NCBI RefSeq assembly: GCF_002159535.1
Contig: NZ_NFIU01000004.1
Location: forward strand, 1 to 64,000
Source of the DNA: Olsenella sp. An290
GTDB lineage: Bacteria > Actinomycetota > Coriobacteriia > Coriobacteriales > Atopobiaceae
DNA length: 64,000 nt
Direction: 5' to 3'
Shown here piece after piece: positions 25,428 through 34,583 of this stretch. Below the pieces are notes generated by a model. It ran no database searches. It had not been told where the DNA came from and saw only the letters and a list, made by a program, of their open reading frames with translations. Made by a program: the position numbers and the translations under genes. Numbering within the stretch: the first letter of the stretch is position 1; each line of letters opens with the position of its first letter.

Positions 25428-25520
25428 CCCTCCCCGCGCCCTCCAGAAGGTGGAGCCCTGAGCGACGGCCACCAGGAGTTCCTCACGCCGCTGCAGACAG
25501 CCGCTCACGCAAGAGGCCGC

Positions 25521-25580
25521 CCCTCCGACCTGCTAGGCAGAATCTTCCGCAAAGCGCAGTTCTGCGTGCAGGTCGGAGGG
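25521..25580. terminator. Two-way hairpin between convergent genes
   Basis: CCCTCCGACCTGC (25521-25533) pairs perfectly with 25568-25580, with an inner GCAGAA/TTCTGC stem (25537-25542 with 25560-25565). It lies between the convergent membrane-protein and aminopeptidase genes and could terminate both. Confidence 0.65.
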
Positions 25581-25608
25581 ACGGCCGTCGCTGCCGTAAC
25601 GAAGTCTC

Positions 25609-27012
25609 CTATGCGAGCTTGAGGAACTCCTGGTAGCCGCGGTAGGCCTCGTAGACGTCGGCCTTGCTGGTGGTCTCCCAGGGCGCGTGCATGGAGAGCA
25701 CCGGCACGCCGCAGTCGATGACGCTCATGCCATAGGTGGCTAGGATGTAGGCGATCGTGCCGCCGCCGCCGGCGTCCACCTTCCCGAGCTCGGCGGTCTG
25801 CCAGTGCACGCCGCCCTCGTCCATGACGCGGCGGATGGTGGCCACGTACTCGGCGTCGGCGTCGTTGGAGCCGCCCTTGCCGCCGCGGCCGGTGAACTTG
25901 TTGAACGTGAGGCCGTGGCCCAGGTACGCGGAGTTCTTGGGCTCGAAGACGCTCGCGAAGGCGGGGTCAAAGCCAGCCGAGACGTCGCTCGAGAGCATGT
26001 TGGAGCGCGCGAGGCAGCGACGCAGCGCGAGCGGGCCACTCTCGCCGGCGAGCTCGAGCACCTCGGCCATGGTGTCCTCGAAGAAGTGGCTCGTCATGCC
26101 GGTGGCGCCCACCGAGCCGATCTCCTCCTTGTCCACGAGCAGCGTCACCGCGGTGCGCGCGGGCGTCTCGCAGTCGAGCTGCGCCACGAGGCTCGTGTAG
26201 GCGCAGACGCGGTCGTCCTGGCCGTAGCCAAGGATCATCGAGCGGTCGAGGCCGAGGTCGCGGGCGGGGCCGGCGGGCACGACCTCGAGCTCGGCGGAGA
26301 GCAGGTCCTCCTCCTCGATGCCGAGGGTCTCGCGCAGGATGGCGACGACGTTGGCCTTGACGGGGTTCTTCTCGGCGTCGTCGTTCTTCTCGCCCTCCTC
26401 GATGACGAGCGGACGGTTGCCCACGAGGACGTCGAGCATCTCGCCCTCGATGACCTCGGAGGCCTTCTTGCCCATCTGCTGGGCACCGAGGTGGGGGAGG
26501 AGGTCCGTGATGCAGAAGACCGGGTCGTCATCGTCCTCGCCGATCACCACGGGCACGACGCTGCCGTCCTTCTTGGCAACGACGCCGTGGATGGCGAGCG
26601 GCATGGTGACCCACTGGTACTTCTTGACGCCGCCGTAGTAGTGCGTGTCCAGCGTGACGAGCTCGTTTCGCTCCTCGACGGGGTCCTGCTTGATGTCGAG
26701 GCGCGGCGAGTCGACGTGGGCGCCGAGGATGTTGACGCCGTTCGTGAGGGGCTCGGTGCCCAGGTGGAGGAGCATGAGCGTCTTGCCGCGGTTGACGGCA
26801 TAGACCTTGTCGCCGGCAGCGAGCGGCTCGCCGGAGGCGATGCGGTCGGCGAGGTCGACGTAGCCGGCCTCCTCGGCCATGGCCACGCCGGCCGCGACGC
26901 ACTCGCGCTCGGTCTTGTTCTCGGAGAGGTACGCCTTGTAGCCCTCGCAGAGGTAGTGCAGGCGGTCGAGCTGCTCGGCGGTGTAGTCCTTCCAGGCGTT
27001 CGGGCGATCCAT
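25609..27012 (-). CDS. M18 family aminopeptidase
   Basis: Zinc aminopeptidase of the aspartyl aminopeptidase family (467 aa). The start is ATG 27012 (MDRPNAWKDYTAEQLDRLH), preceded on the minus strand by AAGGGAGCC. The frame runs further upstream without gene character. Metal and catalytic motifs are ILGAHVDSPRLDIKQDP, LVDKEEIGSVGATGMTSHFFED and the C-terminal VPVLSMHAPWETTSKADVYEAYRGYQEFLKLA with a ligand His. The Lys/Glu-rich segment EEGEKNDDAEKN is encoded by two copies of the recurrent 10-mer (26365 and 26383). It cleaves N-terminal residues from peptides in the cytoplasm and is divergent from the aldolase gene. Confidence 0.93.
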   Translation of the reverse strand: MDRPNAWKDYTAEQLDRLHYLCEGYKAYLSENKTERECVAAGVAMAEEAGYVDLADRIASGEPLAAGDKVYAVNRGKTLMLLHLGTEPLTNGVNILGAHVDSPRLDIKQDPVEERNELVTLDTHYYGGVKKYQWVTMPLAIHGVVAKKDGSVVPVVIGEDDDDPVFCITDLLPHLGAQQMGKKASEVIEGEMLDVLVGNRPLVIEEGEKNDDAEKNPVKANVVAILRETLGIEEEDLLSAELEVVPAGPARDLGLDRSMILGYGQDDRVCAYTSLVAQLDCETPARTAVTLLVDKEEIGSVGATGMTSHFFEDTMAEVLELAGESGPLALRRCLARSNMLSSDVSAGFDPAFASVFEPKNSAYLGHGLTFNKFTGRGGKGGSNDADAEYVATIRRVMDEGGVHWQTAELGKVDAGGGGTIAYILATYGMSVIDCGVPVLSMHAPWETTSKADVYEAYRGYQEFLKLA

Positions 27013-27171
27013 GTGGTGGTGGCTCCCTTCTCGTAGGTACATGACAGCCCCCGATTCTACCATCCGGCGACCGCGTGGGGCGGCCCTCCCGCTGCGGGGG
27101 CGACGGCAGGCAGCCCGCGGCTGTCCGCAAGGTGAAAAAGTTGGCGATGCCTCGCGGCAACGGGCCCGGGA

Positions 27172-27182
27172 GAGGGTATGAT
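27172..27182 (+). promoter_or_regulatory. -10 of the aldolase gene
   Basis: GGGTATGATAG contains a near-consensus TATGAT -10, about 50 nt before the start codon. No clear -35 at the usual distance. Confidence 0.45.
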
Positions 27183-27228
27183 AGACATGCATTGTTCTGT
27201 CGGGCTTTTCCAACTTGTGGAGGTAAAC

Positions 27229-28101
27229 ATGCTCGTCAACGCCGCTGCCATGCTGAAGGCCGCCGAGAAGGGTCACTACGCCGTTGGTGCCTTCAACACC
27301 AACAACCTCGAGTGGGCCACCGGCATCCTGATGGCCGCCGAGGAGCTTCAGTCCCCGGTCATCATCCAGTGCACCGCCGGCGCCGCCAAGTGGCAGACCA
27401 GCTACAAGGTCGTTGCCGACCTCGTCAAGAACCTCGTCGAGGACATGAACATCACCGTCCCGGTTGCCATGCACCTCGATCACGGCTCCTATGACGACGT
27501 CTTCAAGTGCATCGAGGCCGGCTTCACCTCCGTCATGTACGACGGCTCCCACGAGGAGAGCTTCGAGATCAACCTCAAGCGCACCGAGGAGGTCGTCAAG
27601 GCCGCCCACGCCAAGGGCATCTCCGTCGAGGCCGAGGTCGGCGGCATCGGTGGCACCGAGGACGGCGTGACCGCCAAGGGCGAGCTCGCCGACCCCGCGC
27701 AGTGCAAGGCCATCGCCGACCTGGGCGTCGACTTCCTCGCCTGCGGCATCGGCAACATCCACGGCATCTACCCCGACAACTGGGAGGGCCTGTCCTTCGA
27801 CCAGCTCGCCGCGATCAAGGCCGAGACCGGCGACCTGCCGCTCGTCCTCCACGGCGGCACCGGCATCCCCGTTGACCAGATCCAGAAGGCCATCTCCCTC
27901 GGCATCTGCAAGATCAACGTCAACACCGACCTCCAGCTCGTCTTCGCCGAGGCCACCCGCAAGTACATCGAGGAGGGCAAGGACCAGCAGGGCAAGGGCT
28001 TCGATCCCCGCAAGCTCCTCAAGCCCGGTCGTGACGCCATCGTCGCTCGCACCAAGGAGCTCATGGTTGAGTTTGGCTCCGACGGCAAGGGCTGGGCGTA
28101 G
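27229..28101 (+). CDS. fba: Class II fructose-bisphosphate aldolase
   Basis: Glycolytic cleavage of fructose-1,6-bisphosphate to DHAP and glyceraldehyde-3-phosphate, zinc dependent. The product is 290 aa from ATG 27229 after TGGAGGTAAAC; the open frame to 27178 is leader. The Zn/catalytic block reads VAMHLDHGSYDD (D84, H85). SVEAEVGGIGGTEDG, GNIHGIY, LVLHGGTGIP and KINVNTDLQL complete the family pattern. Codon use is strongly biased to C-ending codons, as expected for a highly expressed gene. Tagatose-bisphosphate aldolase is an alternative in the same family, but isolation from tagatose genes favours Fba. Two hairpins follow. Confidence 0.93.
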   Translation: MLVNAAAMLKAAEKGHYAVGAFNTNNLEWATGILMAAEELQSPVIIQCTAGAAKWQTSYKVVADLVKNLVEDMNITVPVAMHLDHGSYDDVFKCIEAGFTSVMYDGSHEESFEINLKRTEEVVKAAHAKGISVEAEVGGIGGTEDGVTAKGELADPAQCKAIADLGVDFLACGIGNIHGIYPDNWEGLSFDQLAAIKAETGDLPLVLHGGTGIPVDQIQKAISLGICKINVNTDLQLVFAEATRKYIEEGKDQQGKGFDPRKLLKPGRDAIVARTKELMVEFGSDGKGWA

Positions 28102-28112
28102 CAAGAAAAGCG

Positions 28113-28193
28113 CGCGCCGGGCGAGAAGAACCCTCGCGCCGCATAGGTAACGCCGACGCCCGGTCCCGCCGCACGCGGGGCCGGGCGCCTTTC
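28113..28193 (+). terminator. Tandem terminator hairpins after fba
   Basis: The first hairpin (about 28113-28138) has loop CGAGAAGAA in a GGG/CCC and GCGCG/CGCGC stem and holds CGAGAAGAAC (28122-28131). The second pairs CGCCCGGTCCCGC (28157-28169) with GCGGGGCCGGGCG (28175-28187), with one G-T position, and is followed by CCTTTCT. Confidence 0.75.
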
Positions 28194-28463
28194 TGTGGCG
28201 CCGCCCCAAAGCCCGGCCCCTGGGCGCGAAGAGCGGGTCGCTGCTGCGATATCGCAGGTGAGGGGCCTCTTGGGCCGTTGGTCCCCGTGCGCGCCGACGG
28301 CGCGCAGCGGTTGGGGGGTCCCGTGCAGCGTGCGCCGGGCCACGTATTCAGCTGACTTTATACTTTTTCTCCCCTTTGTGCCGATGCGCGCAGGGTGCCT
28401 CCCGGCAGGTCCCCGCGGCCCTACCATGCCCCGTGACATGCTCCAGGTTTAAGGGGGACGGGC
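28194..28463. other. Gap before dltA
   Basis: The 28102-28463 gap is 362 nt. After the terminators I see no gene. An AT-richer stretch at about 28345-28378 (ATTCAGCTGACTTTATACTT) could hold the dlt promoter. The ribosome site AAGGGGGAC precedes dltA. Confidence 0.35.
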
Positions 28464-30044
28464 ATGGGCGATTCTGCAAACGAGCTGCTCGAGGCGGTCA
28501 GGAAGAACGCTCTTGCGGCGCCGGGCGCCCCGGCTTTCAGGTCGGCGGACGGCATGGTGACGAGCTACGGTGAGCTCTGGGGCCTCGCGGGGGCGCTCGC
28601 CTCCGCGCTCGTGCGCAACACCCGCGGGCGCGGCCCCGTGCTCGTGCTCGGCGAGAAGGACGCGCGCACCGTCGCCGCGTTTCTCGCCTGCCTCATGAGC
28701 GGGCACGCCTTCGTCCCGGTGGACGCGAGCCTCCCCGCCGCACGCGTGCGCGACATCGCGGGGCAGATCGAGCGGCCCGTCCTTCTTGCCACCTGCGCGC
28801 TGCCGGACGAGCTGCGCTCGGTTCTTACGGGCTGCGAGCTGCTCGACGCGGACGGCCTGCTCCGGGAGCCGGCGGGCGAGGTGCCCGACCGGCGGGTCTG
28901 GGTTGCGGGGGACGAGACCCAGTACGTGATCTTCACCTCCGGATCCACGGGCCGCCCCAAGGGCATCGAGGTCAGCGCGGACAACGTGGTCGCCTTCATG
29001 CGCTGGCTCGTGGGCTTCCCGGTCATCCGCGACGGGGGGCGCGCCTTTCTCGACCAGGCGCACTACTCCTTCGACCTCTCCGAGTACGAGCTCGTGGGCG
29101 CGCTCGCCACGGGCGGGTGCCTCTGCGCGGTGGGCGGCGCCGACGAGATGGACTTCTCGCGGCTCTTTGCGGGACTCGCCGCCTCGGGCCTGGAGGTGTG
29201 GGTCTCCACGCCCTCCTTCGCGGACCTCTGCCTTGCCGACCCATCCTTCCGCTCGGAGCTGCTGCCGCGCCTGCGCCTCTTCCTGTTCTGCGGGGAGACG
29301 CTCCACCACACCACGGCGGCCGCGCTCGCCGAGCGCTTCCCGGACGCCGTGATCGCGAACACCTACGGGCCCACGGAGTCCACCGTCGCCGTGACCTACG
29401 GGGAGATCGGCGCTGCCGAGCTCGCGGACCCCGAGCCGCTGCCGGTGGGCCGCCCGCGCCCGGGGACCGAGCTCTTGATTGTGGACCACGAGACGGGCGC
29501 GCGCCTTCCCGCGGGGGAGACGGGCGAGATCGTCATCTGCGGGGACACCGTGGCCAAGGGCTACTACGCAAACCCCGAGAAGACGGCCGCGTGCTTCTTC
29601 GAGACGACCCTCGCCGACGGCACGCCCGCGCGCGGCTATCGGACGGGCGACCTGGGGCATCTCGACGGGCGCGGCGTCCTGCACTGCGCGGGCCGGCTCG
29701 ACTCGCTCGTGAAGGTGAACGGCTTTCGCATCGAGCTCACCGAGGTCGAGGGGGCCCTCGAGGGGATGGCAGGCATCGAGCAGGCGGCCGTGGTGCCGCG
29801 CGAGGCCCGGGGCCGCGTCACGAGCCTCTCGGCGTTCGTGGTGGTTGACCGCGGCGCGCTTGCCCGTGGGCTCGGGCTGGCCGGCGGGGTGCCGGGGGAC
29901 TTCGAGCTCTCCCGTGCGCTCAAAGCGGCGCTCGGGCGCACCCTGCCCTCCTACATGGTGCCCCGTCGCATCCGCGTGATCGACGAGATGCCCCTCACGG
30001 CCAACGAGAAGATCGACCGCCGCGCGCTCGCGAGCCGCGGGTGA
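28464..30044 (+). CDS. dltA: D-alanine--poly(phosphoribitol) ligase subunit DltA
   Basis: Activates D-alanine with ATP and loads it on the carrier DltC, for D-alanylation of teichoic-acid-type polymers. The product is 526 aa, the normal length. The adenylation core motif FTSGSTGRPKGIEVS is at about 156-170. NTYGPTESTVAVTYGEI, GETGEIVICGDTVAKGYY, GYRTGDLGHLDGRGVLHCAGR, VKVNGFRIEL and LPSYMVPRRIRVIDEMPLTANEKIDRRAL give the remaining conserved blocks. It is first of five dlt genes. D-alanylation lowers surface charge and gives resistance to cationic peptides. Confidence 0.93.
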   Translation: MGDSANELLEAVRKNALAAPGAPAFRSADGMVTSYGELWGLAGALASALVRNTRGRGPVLVLGEKDARTVAAFLACLMSGHAFVPVDASLPAARVRDIAGQIERPVLLATCALPDELRSVLTGCELLDADGLLREPAGEVPDRRVWVAGDETQYVIFTSGSTGRPKGIEVSADNVVAFMRWLVGFPVIRDGGRAFLDQAHYSFDLSEYELVGALATGGCLCAVGGADEMDFSRLFAGLAASGLEVWVSTPSFADLCLADPSFRSELLPRLRLFLFCGETLHHTTAAALAERFPDAVIANTYGPTESTVAVTYGEIGAAELADPEPLPVGRPRPGTELLIVDHETGARLPAGETGEIVICGDTVAKGYYANPEKTAACFFETTLADGTPARGYRTGDLGHLDGRGVLHCAGRLDSLVKVNGFRIELTEVEGALEGMAGIEQAAVVPREARGRVTSLSAFVVVDRGALARGLGLAGGVPGDFELSRALKAALGRTLPSYMVPRRIRVIDEMPLTANEKIDRRALASRG

Positions 30045-30050
30045 CCCGAG

Positions 30051-31231
30051 GTGGAGTTCTTTGCCGACCCTGCGTTCTTCGTGCTCCTCGCCGCCGCCGT
30101 GGCGGTGGCGGCCGTGCTCGGCCTGACGGGGCACTCGCTCCAGCGCTGGGGCCTTGTGACCTCGGTCGTGTTTCTCGCCTGCCTGCTGGGCTCGGGGACG
30201 CAGGCCGTGGCGCTCGTCTCGTTTCTCGCCGTCGCGCGCGCGTGCGTGGTGGTCCTGGCGGGCCACCCGGACGACCAGCGGCTCTTCTACGCGTCCGCCG
30301 GCCTCACGCTGCTGCCGCTCGTGGTCTACAAGCTCACCGCGGGCAGCGTCTCGCTCTGGGGCTTCGCGGGCATCTCGTATGTGACGTTCAAGGCGCTCCA
30401 GGTGGTCTTTGAGGTGCACGACGGGCTCATCGGGCGCGACGAGCTAGGCCTTCTCGACTACCTGAGCTTCCTGCTCTTCTTTCCGCAGTTCACCTCCGGC
30501 CCCATCGACCGCAGCCGCCGCTTCCTCGCGGACGCCCACCGCGTCCCCGCGCGCGACGAGTACGCCGGCATGCTCGCGCGCGGCATCCTGCTGCTGCTCG
30601 CCGGCATGGTCTACAAGCTGGTGATCGCCCAGGTCGCGCAGCGCTGGTGGGTGCTCGAGCCCTGGGGGGACGCCCCTGGCTCGCCGAGCTGGCAAACCAG
30701 GTACGCATCGCCTATGCCTACGCCGCCTACCTCTTCTTTGACTTTGCGGGCTACAGCCTCATGGCCATGGGTGCGAGCTTTTGCCTGGGCATCCGCTGCC
30801 CGCGCAACTTCCGCGCGCCGTTCCTGGCGTCCGACGTCATCGACTTCTGGAACCGCTGGCACATCACGCTCTCCACGTGGTTCAGGGACTTCGTCTTCAT
30901 GCGGCTCACGCGCGCCCTCATGCGCTGCGGGCGTCGGCGTGGCTGGGGCTGGGCGCGCGACCGCGTGCGCGTGGCGCAGGCGGGGTTCGTGGCGGACATG
31001 CTCGTCATGGGGTGCTGGCACGGACTCACGCCCGACTACCTGGGCTACGGCCTCTACCACGGGGTCCTTCTCGCCGCCAACGAGTGGCTCCAGAAGCGCT
31101 CCGGGTTCTATCGCGCGCACCGGCGCGACCGCTGGATGCGCGCCCTCATGTGGTTCGTGACGCTGCAGCTGGTGATGCTGGGCTTTGCGATCTTCTCCGG
31201 CCAGATTTCCTATCTCGTGAAGGGAGCCTGA
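30051..31231 (+). pseudogene. dltB: dltB, D-alanyl transfer MBOAT protein, interrupted by an apparent frameshift
   Basis: Membrane O-acyltransferase that moves D-alanine across the membrane. The first half (30051 to about 30675) reads MEFFADPAFFVLLAAAVAVA through VIAQVAQRWWVLEPWGDAP in one frame. The second half reads PWLAELANQVRIAYAYAAYLFFDFAGYSLMAMG through GCWHGLTPDYLGYGLYHG to SGQISYLVKGA in the -1 frame and ends at 31231. The MBOAT motif and catalytic His (CWHG) are in the second frame. Adding one C in CGCCCCTGG at about 30673 would restore a single protein of about 393 aa. The cause could be a true mutation, phase variation or a sequencing error in a homopolymer. The intact neighbouring dlt genes favour error or recent loss. 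Confidence 0.85.
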
Positions 31232-31236
31232 TTGAC

Positions 31237-31491
31237 ATGGCAGATGGCGACGTGACGGTCCGGGAGAGGGTGCTCGACCTCCTCGTGGACGTCTGCGGGG
31301 ACGACGCGGTGCGGGACCACCTGGACGATGACCTCTTTGAGCTGGGGCTTCTTGACTCGATGGGTGCTATCGAGCTGCTCGTGGGCATAGAGGACGAGCT
31401 GGGCGTGTCCATCGCGCCCACGGCGGTGCCGCGCGAGCAGATGAACACGCCCAACAAGATCGTCGCGCAGGTGGAGAAGCGGGTGGCGTGA
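31237..31491 (+). CDS. dltC: D-alanine carrier protein DltC
   Basis: Acyl-carrier-type protein of 84 aa from ATG 31237, after AGGGAGCCTGATTGAC. The phosphopantetheine attachment site is in FELGLLDSMGAIELLVGIED (Ser41), the DltC form of the DSL motif. It accepts D-alanine from DltA. Its stop codon overlaps the dltD start (TGATG). Confidence 0.93.
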   Translation: MADGDVTVRERVLDLLVDVCGDDAVRDHLDDDLFELGLLDSMGAIELLVGIEDELGVSIAPTAVPREQMNTPNKIVAQVEKRVA

Positions 31492-32780
31492 TGCGCGGCA
31501 GGAAGGGGCGTGGCGAGAAGGACGACGCGGCCGCGGCCGCCTTGGGGCGCCCCCGTCGCCGGATGGGCCCCGGCGTGCGGCTGCTCCTTGCGGTGGCGGC
31601 CGGGCTCGTGGTGGCCGCGGCGGGGCTCGTGGCGCTGGACGTGCTGCTCCCCGGCAACGGCCCCGCCGATCCCTCGCGAATCTACGACTACGTCTATGCC
31701 GACGGCAAGTCGGAGAACGCGGACTTCGTGCTCGCCAACATGTCGGACGACTCCTACCTCTGCCTGGGCTCCTCGGAGTTCTACATCTCAAAGGACAAGG
31801 TGAGCATGTGCCCGCAGGCCGTCTTTGGGGAGAACGTGACCGGCGTGGACATGACCTTCGTGGGCCAGGGCTACGACCAGAGCCTCTGGCAGGCCATCGC
31901 CGCCGGCGCCTACGGGGGCCGCGTCAGGAACAAGAAGGTCATGATCGTGGTCTCGCCGCAGTGGTTCTTCAAGGGCAACGGCGACCAGGACAAGTTCGAG
32001 AGCAAGTTCTCCTACTCGCTCTACCGCGCCTTCGCGCAGAACCCAAGCATCTCCGATGAGACCAAGGCCTACGTGCGGCGGCGCTGCGAGGAGCTGGGCG
32101 TGGACACAGGCCAGCTCGCGGCCGCCGCGCAGGACACGCCGCTCGACGCGGTGAACGACTGGTTCCTCTCGCTTGCGGACGGCTGGCGCCTGCGCTCGGA
32201 GGTGCCCGGGATCGTGGCCATTGCGCCCTCCAAGAGCCCGGCGCGCGCGGCGGGGGAGCCCACCGGCGAGCCCGACTGGGACGCCCTGCTGGACGCGGCG
32301 CGCGCCGAGGGGGCGGCGTCCTGCACCACCAACGACTACGGCGTCTATGACGCGTACTGGGAGAAGAACCACACCTACATGCCCGAGCTCTTCGAGAACT
32401 TCCACGAGGCGGACGACGAGTACGCGGATCTTGCCTGCCTGCTCGAGGTCTGCCGGGAGGCGGGCCTGGAGCCGCTCGTGTGCATCCTGCCCGTGCACGG
32501 GGCGTGGTATGACCTCGCCGACGTCTCCGCCGAGGAGCGCGCGGCCTACTACCAGCGCATCCGCGGCATCTGCGACGAGGCCGGCGCGGCCTATGCGGAC
32601 TTCTCGAGCTGCGAGTACGAGAAGTACTTCCTGTGCGACACGGTGCATCCCGGCTGGGTGGGCTGGGTGCGCATCGAGCGCGCGCTCTACGACTTCGTGA
32701 ACGGCCGCGACGACGACTTCCTGGGCGGCGCGGACCTTGGCGACGCGCCGGGGCTCGCCGCGGAGGGAGGTGGCTCGTGA
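31491..32780 (+). CDS. dltD: D-alanyl-lipoteichoic acid biosynthesis protein DltD
   Basis: Membrane-anchored serine-esterase-like protein that completes D-alanylation of the extracellular polymer. The product is 429 aa. A basic N-terminus and one transmembrane helix (about 28-53) precede the SGNH-like domain. The nucleophile motif is CLGSSEFYIS (Ser94/95), followed by VDMTFVGQGYDQSLWQAIA and KVMIVVSPQWFFKG; the C-terminal His-containing block is CDTVHPGWVGWVRIERAL. The ATG at 31491 overlaps the dltC stop; an in-frame GTG lies immediately upstream. It also overlaps the next small gene through TGATG. Confidence 0.93.
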   Translation: MRGRKGRGEKDDAAAAALGRPRRRMGPGVRLLLAVAAGLVVAAAGLVALDVLLPGNGPADPSRIYDYVYADGKSENADFVLANMSDDSYLCLGSSEFYISKDKVSMCPQAVFGENVTGVDMTFVGQGYDQSLWQAIAAGAYGGRVRNKKVMIVVSPQWFFKGNGDQDKFESKFSYSLYRAFAQNPSISDETKAYVRRRCEELGVDTGQLAAAAQDTPLDAVNDWFLSLADGWRLRSEVPGIVAIAPSKSPARAAGEPTGEPDWDALLDAARAEGAASCTTNDYGVYDAYWEKNHTYMPELFENFHEADDEYADLACLLEVCREAGLEPLVCILPVHGAWYDLADVSAEERAAYYQRIRGICDEAGAAYADFSSCEYEKYFLCDTVHPGWVGWVRIERALYDFVNGRDDDFLGGADLGDAPGLAAEGGGS

Positions 32781-32953
32781 TGCCGGGCAGGAAGGACCTC
32801 GCCGCGCGGGCCCGCACGTGGCTGGAGGCGCGCCCGGGGCTGCTCGCGGCGGGCGCGTTTCTCGCCGTGGTGGCGCTCGTGGCGGTGATCGCGTGGTTCC
32901 TGGTGTTCTCGGGTCTCTCGGGGCCGGTGCAGTTCATCTATGACAGCTTCTAG
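32780..32953 (+). CDS. dltX: DltX-like small membrane protein
   Basis: The 57-aa protein starts at ATG 32780, overlapping the dltD stop, shortly after GGAGGGAGGTGG. One transmembrane helix (about residues 21-43) leads to the C-terminus LSGPVQFIYDSF. This matches the conserved C-terminal motif of DltX, the small protein of dlt operons that contacts DltB/DltD. In many Firmicutes dltX is the first gene; here it is last. It is short and easily missed by gene callers. Confidence 0.8.
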   Translation: MPGRKDLAARARTWLEARPGLLAAGAFLAVVALVAVIAWFLVFSGLSGPVQFIYDSF

Positions 32954-34583
32954 GCATGGTCGCATGAGGGGTCGGGGACGGCTGCTCGCGGCGGGCGTCG
33001 TGGCCGCCGCGCTTCTGGCGGCGTGCGCGCTCGGCGCCCCGGCGCCCGCGCGGGCCGACGAGGCGCTGCTGCCCGGACCCGACGACGTCGGCGACCCGGG
33101 CCTCTCCGAGGAGGAGGTCGCCCAAATCGCCGCACCCGAGCTCGACCCCACCGACGAGGGCGCGGCGCTGCCGGGCGACGAGCCCGTGGGCGCCGAGCTC
33201 GCGTCGCGGCTCGACGCGTTTCTCGACGAGGCCTTCCCCGCCTGCGGGATGCCGGGCGCCGCGGTTGCCGTGGTGGATGCGGGCGGCGTGCGCTACCTGC
33301 GCTGCCTGGGGGACGTGACGAGCGAGGACCAGACGTTCGTGGTGGGCTCGCTCTCCAAGTCCATGACGGCCGTGGCCGTGATGCAGCTCGTCGAGGAGGG
33401 GCTCGTCGACCTTGACGGGCCCGCGTGCGCCTACGCCCCGGAGACGGGCGTCCCCGCCGCGGTGACGGTGCGCGACCTGCTCAACCAGACGAGCGGCTTT
33501 GGGTACTTCGAGCCGCTCGCGGGGGCGTCCGTGGGCGAGAGCGCCGGGTCCTTCTCGTACGCCAACGCCAACTACGACCTTCTGGGCCGCATCGTGGAGG
33601 ACGTGAGCGGGCTGGGCCTCGGGACGTACCTGCGCGAGCGCGTCTTCTCGCCGTTGGGGATGGACGACGCCTCGGCGGGCGACGAGCCCGAGCGGGCGCC
33701 CCGGGCCGAGGGGCACCGCTCGTGGTTCGGCGCGTGGGTGGCGGACGGCTTCGAGCACGGGGAGGGGGATGACGCCTGGGGCGGCCCGGCCTCCGGCTAC
33801 GTCCGCGCGAGCGTCTCGGACATGGTGGCGTACCTGCGGATGTATCTCAACAGCGGGTGCGCGGCGCCCGGCGGGGCGCGCGTGCTCTCGGCGGGCTCCG
33901 TCCACCGGATGGTCTTCTCGCGCGTGCCCGACCCTGCGGGCGACACCTACTACGGCATGGGCTGGACCACCTACTCCTGGGACGACGGTGAGCTCGTGAT
34001 GTCGCACGACGGGCAGGTGGAGAACTACGTGGCGCGCATGTGCGCGATTCCCGGGCGCGACCTCGGGGTCGTGGTGCTGGCGGACGGCAACGACGAGTTC
34101 GGCGGCAACGAGGCGTTCTTCTCGCTGGCGGACGGGGTGACGGCCATCGCCGTGGGCGGGCGCGCGGACCCCGCGGACGTGGTGCCGCCGCTGGGGGAGC
34201 ACGTGCGCTACGACGCGCTCTACGCGCTGGCCGTGCTGCTCTGCGCGCTGCCGCTCGCGTGGGGCGCGCTGCGGCGGCGCCTTGGCTGCCGTCGCGGCCG
34301 TCGGGCGCTCCCGGCCCTGCTCCTGCATCTGGCGGTGCCCGTCTACCTGCTGGGCGTGCCGCCGCTTCTCACGGGCATGCGCTGGCGCGACTTTGCGGCC
34401 TTCTACCCGGACCAGGCGCTCGTCCTTCTCTCCTGCGTCGTCCTTCTCCTTGCGGGAGGGCTCGTCGGCCTTTCCGGGAACGCTTGCCGGAGTGGGGCGC
34501 AGGGCGCTGCGGCGCCGCTAGATCGGCTTGGCGGTGCAGGGGCCCGCGTCGTCGGGGCGCACGAGGTCGGCGAGGGTCTTTGA
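32940..34583 (+). CDS. Exported serine hydrolase, beta-lactamase class C/PBP4* family, with membrane tail
   Basis: The protein is 547 aa if it starts at ATG 32940, overlapping dltX by 14 nt; ATG 32964 (539 aa) is the alternative. Neither has a good ribosome site. A signal peptide or anchor (about residues 9-38) precedes the catalytic domain. The active-site SxxK is VGSLSKSMTAVAV (about S137/K140), the Tyr motif is SYANANYDLLG (about Y207), and HDG in MSHDGQVENYVAR is the third motif. About four hydrophobic helices form the C-terminal tail. Family members act on D-Ala-D-Ala peptides or esters. Position behind dlt suggests a cell-wall role. The last 66 nt overlap the convergent rrf2 gene. Confidence 0.85.
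   Translation: MTASRHGRMRGRGRLLAAGVVAAALLAACALGAPAPARADEALLPGPDDVGDPGLSEEEVAQIAAPELDPTDEGAALPGDEPVGAELASRLDAFLDEAFPACGMPGAAVAVVDAGGVRYLRCLGDVTSEDQTFVVGSLSKSMTAVAVMQLVEEGLVDLDGPACAYAPETGVPAAVTVRDLLNQTSGFGYFEPLAGASVGESAGSFSYANANYDLLGRIVEDVSGLGLGTYLRERVFSPLGMDDASAGDEPERAPRAEGHRSWFGAWVADGFEHGEGDDAWGGPASGYVRASVSDMVAYLRMYLNSGCAAPGGARVLSAGSVHRMVFSRVPDPAGDTYYGMGWTTYSWDDGELVMSHDGQVENYVARMCAIPGRDLGVVVLADGNDEFGGNEAFFSLADGVTAIAVGGRADPADVVPPLGEHVRYDALYALAVLLCALPLAWGALRRRLGCRRGRRALPALLLHLAVPVYLLGVPPLLTGMRWRDFAAFYPDQALVLLSCVVLLLAGGLVGLSGNACRSGAQGAAAPLDRLGGAGARVVGAHEVGEGL

Noticed and set aside
30660-30690. Programmed -1 frameshift in dltB
   Set aside because: A G-run is present (TGGGGGGAC), but in zero frame it does not give a good X XXY YYZ slip site, and no downstream stimulator was evident. 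A C-run indel explains the break more simply.
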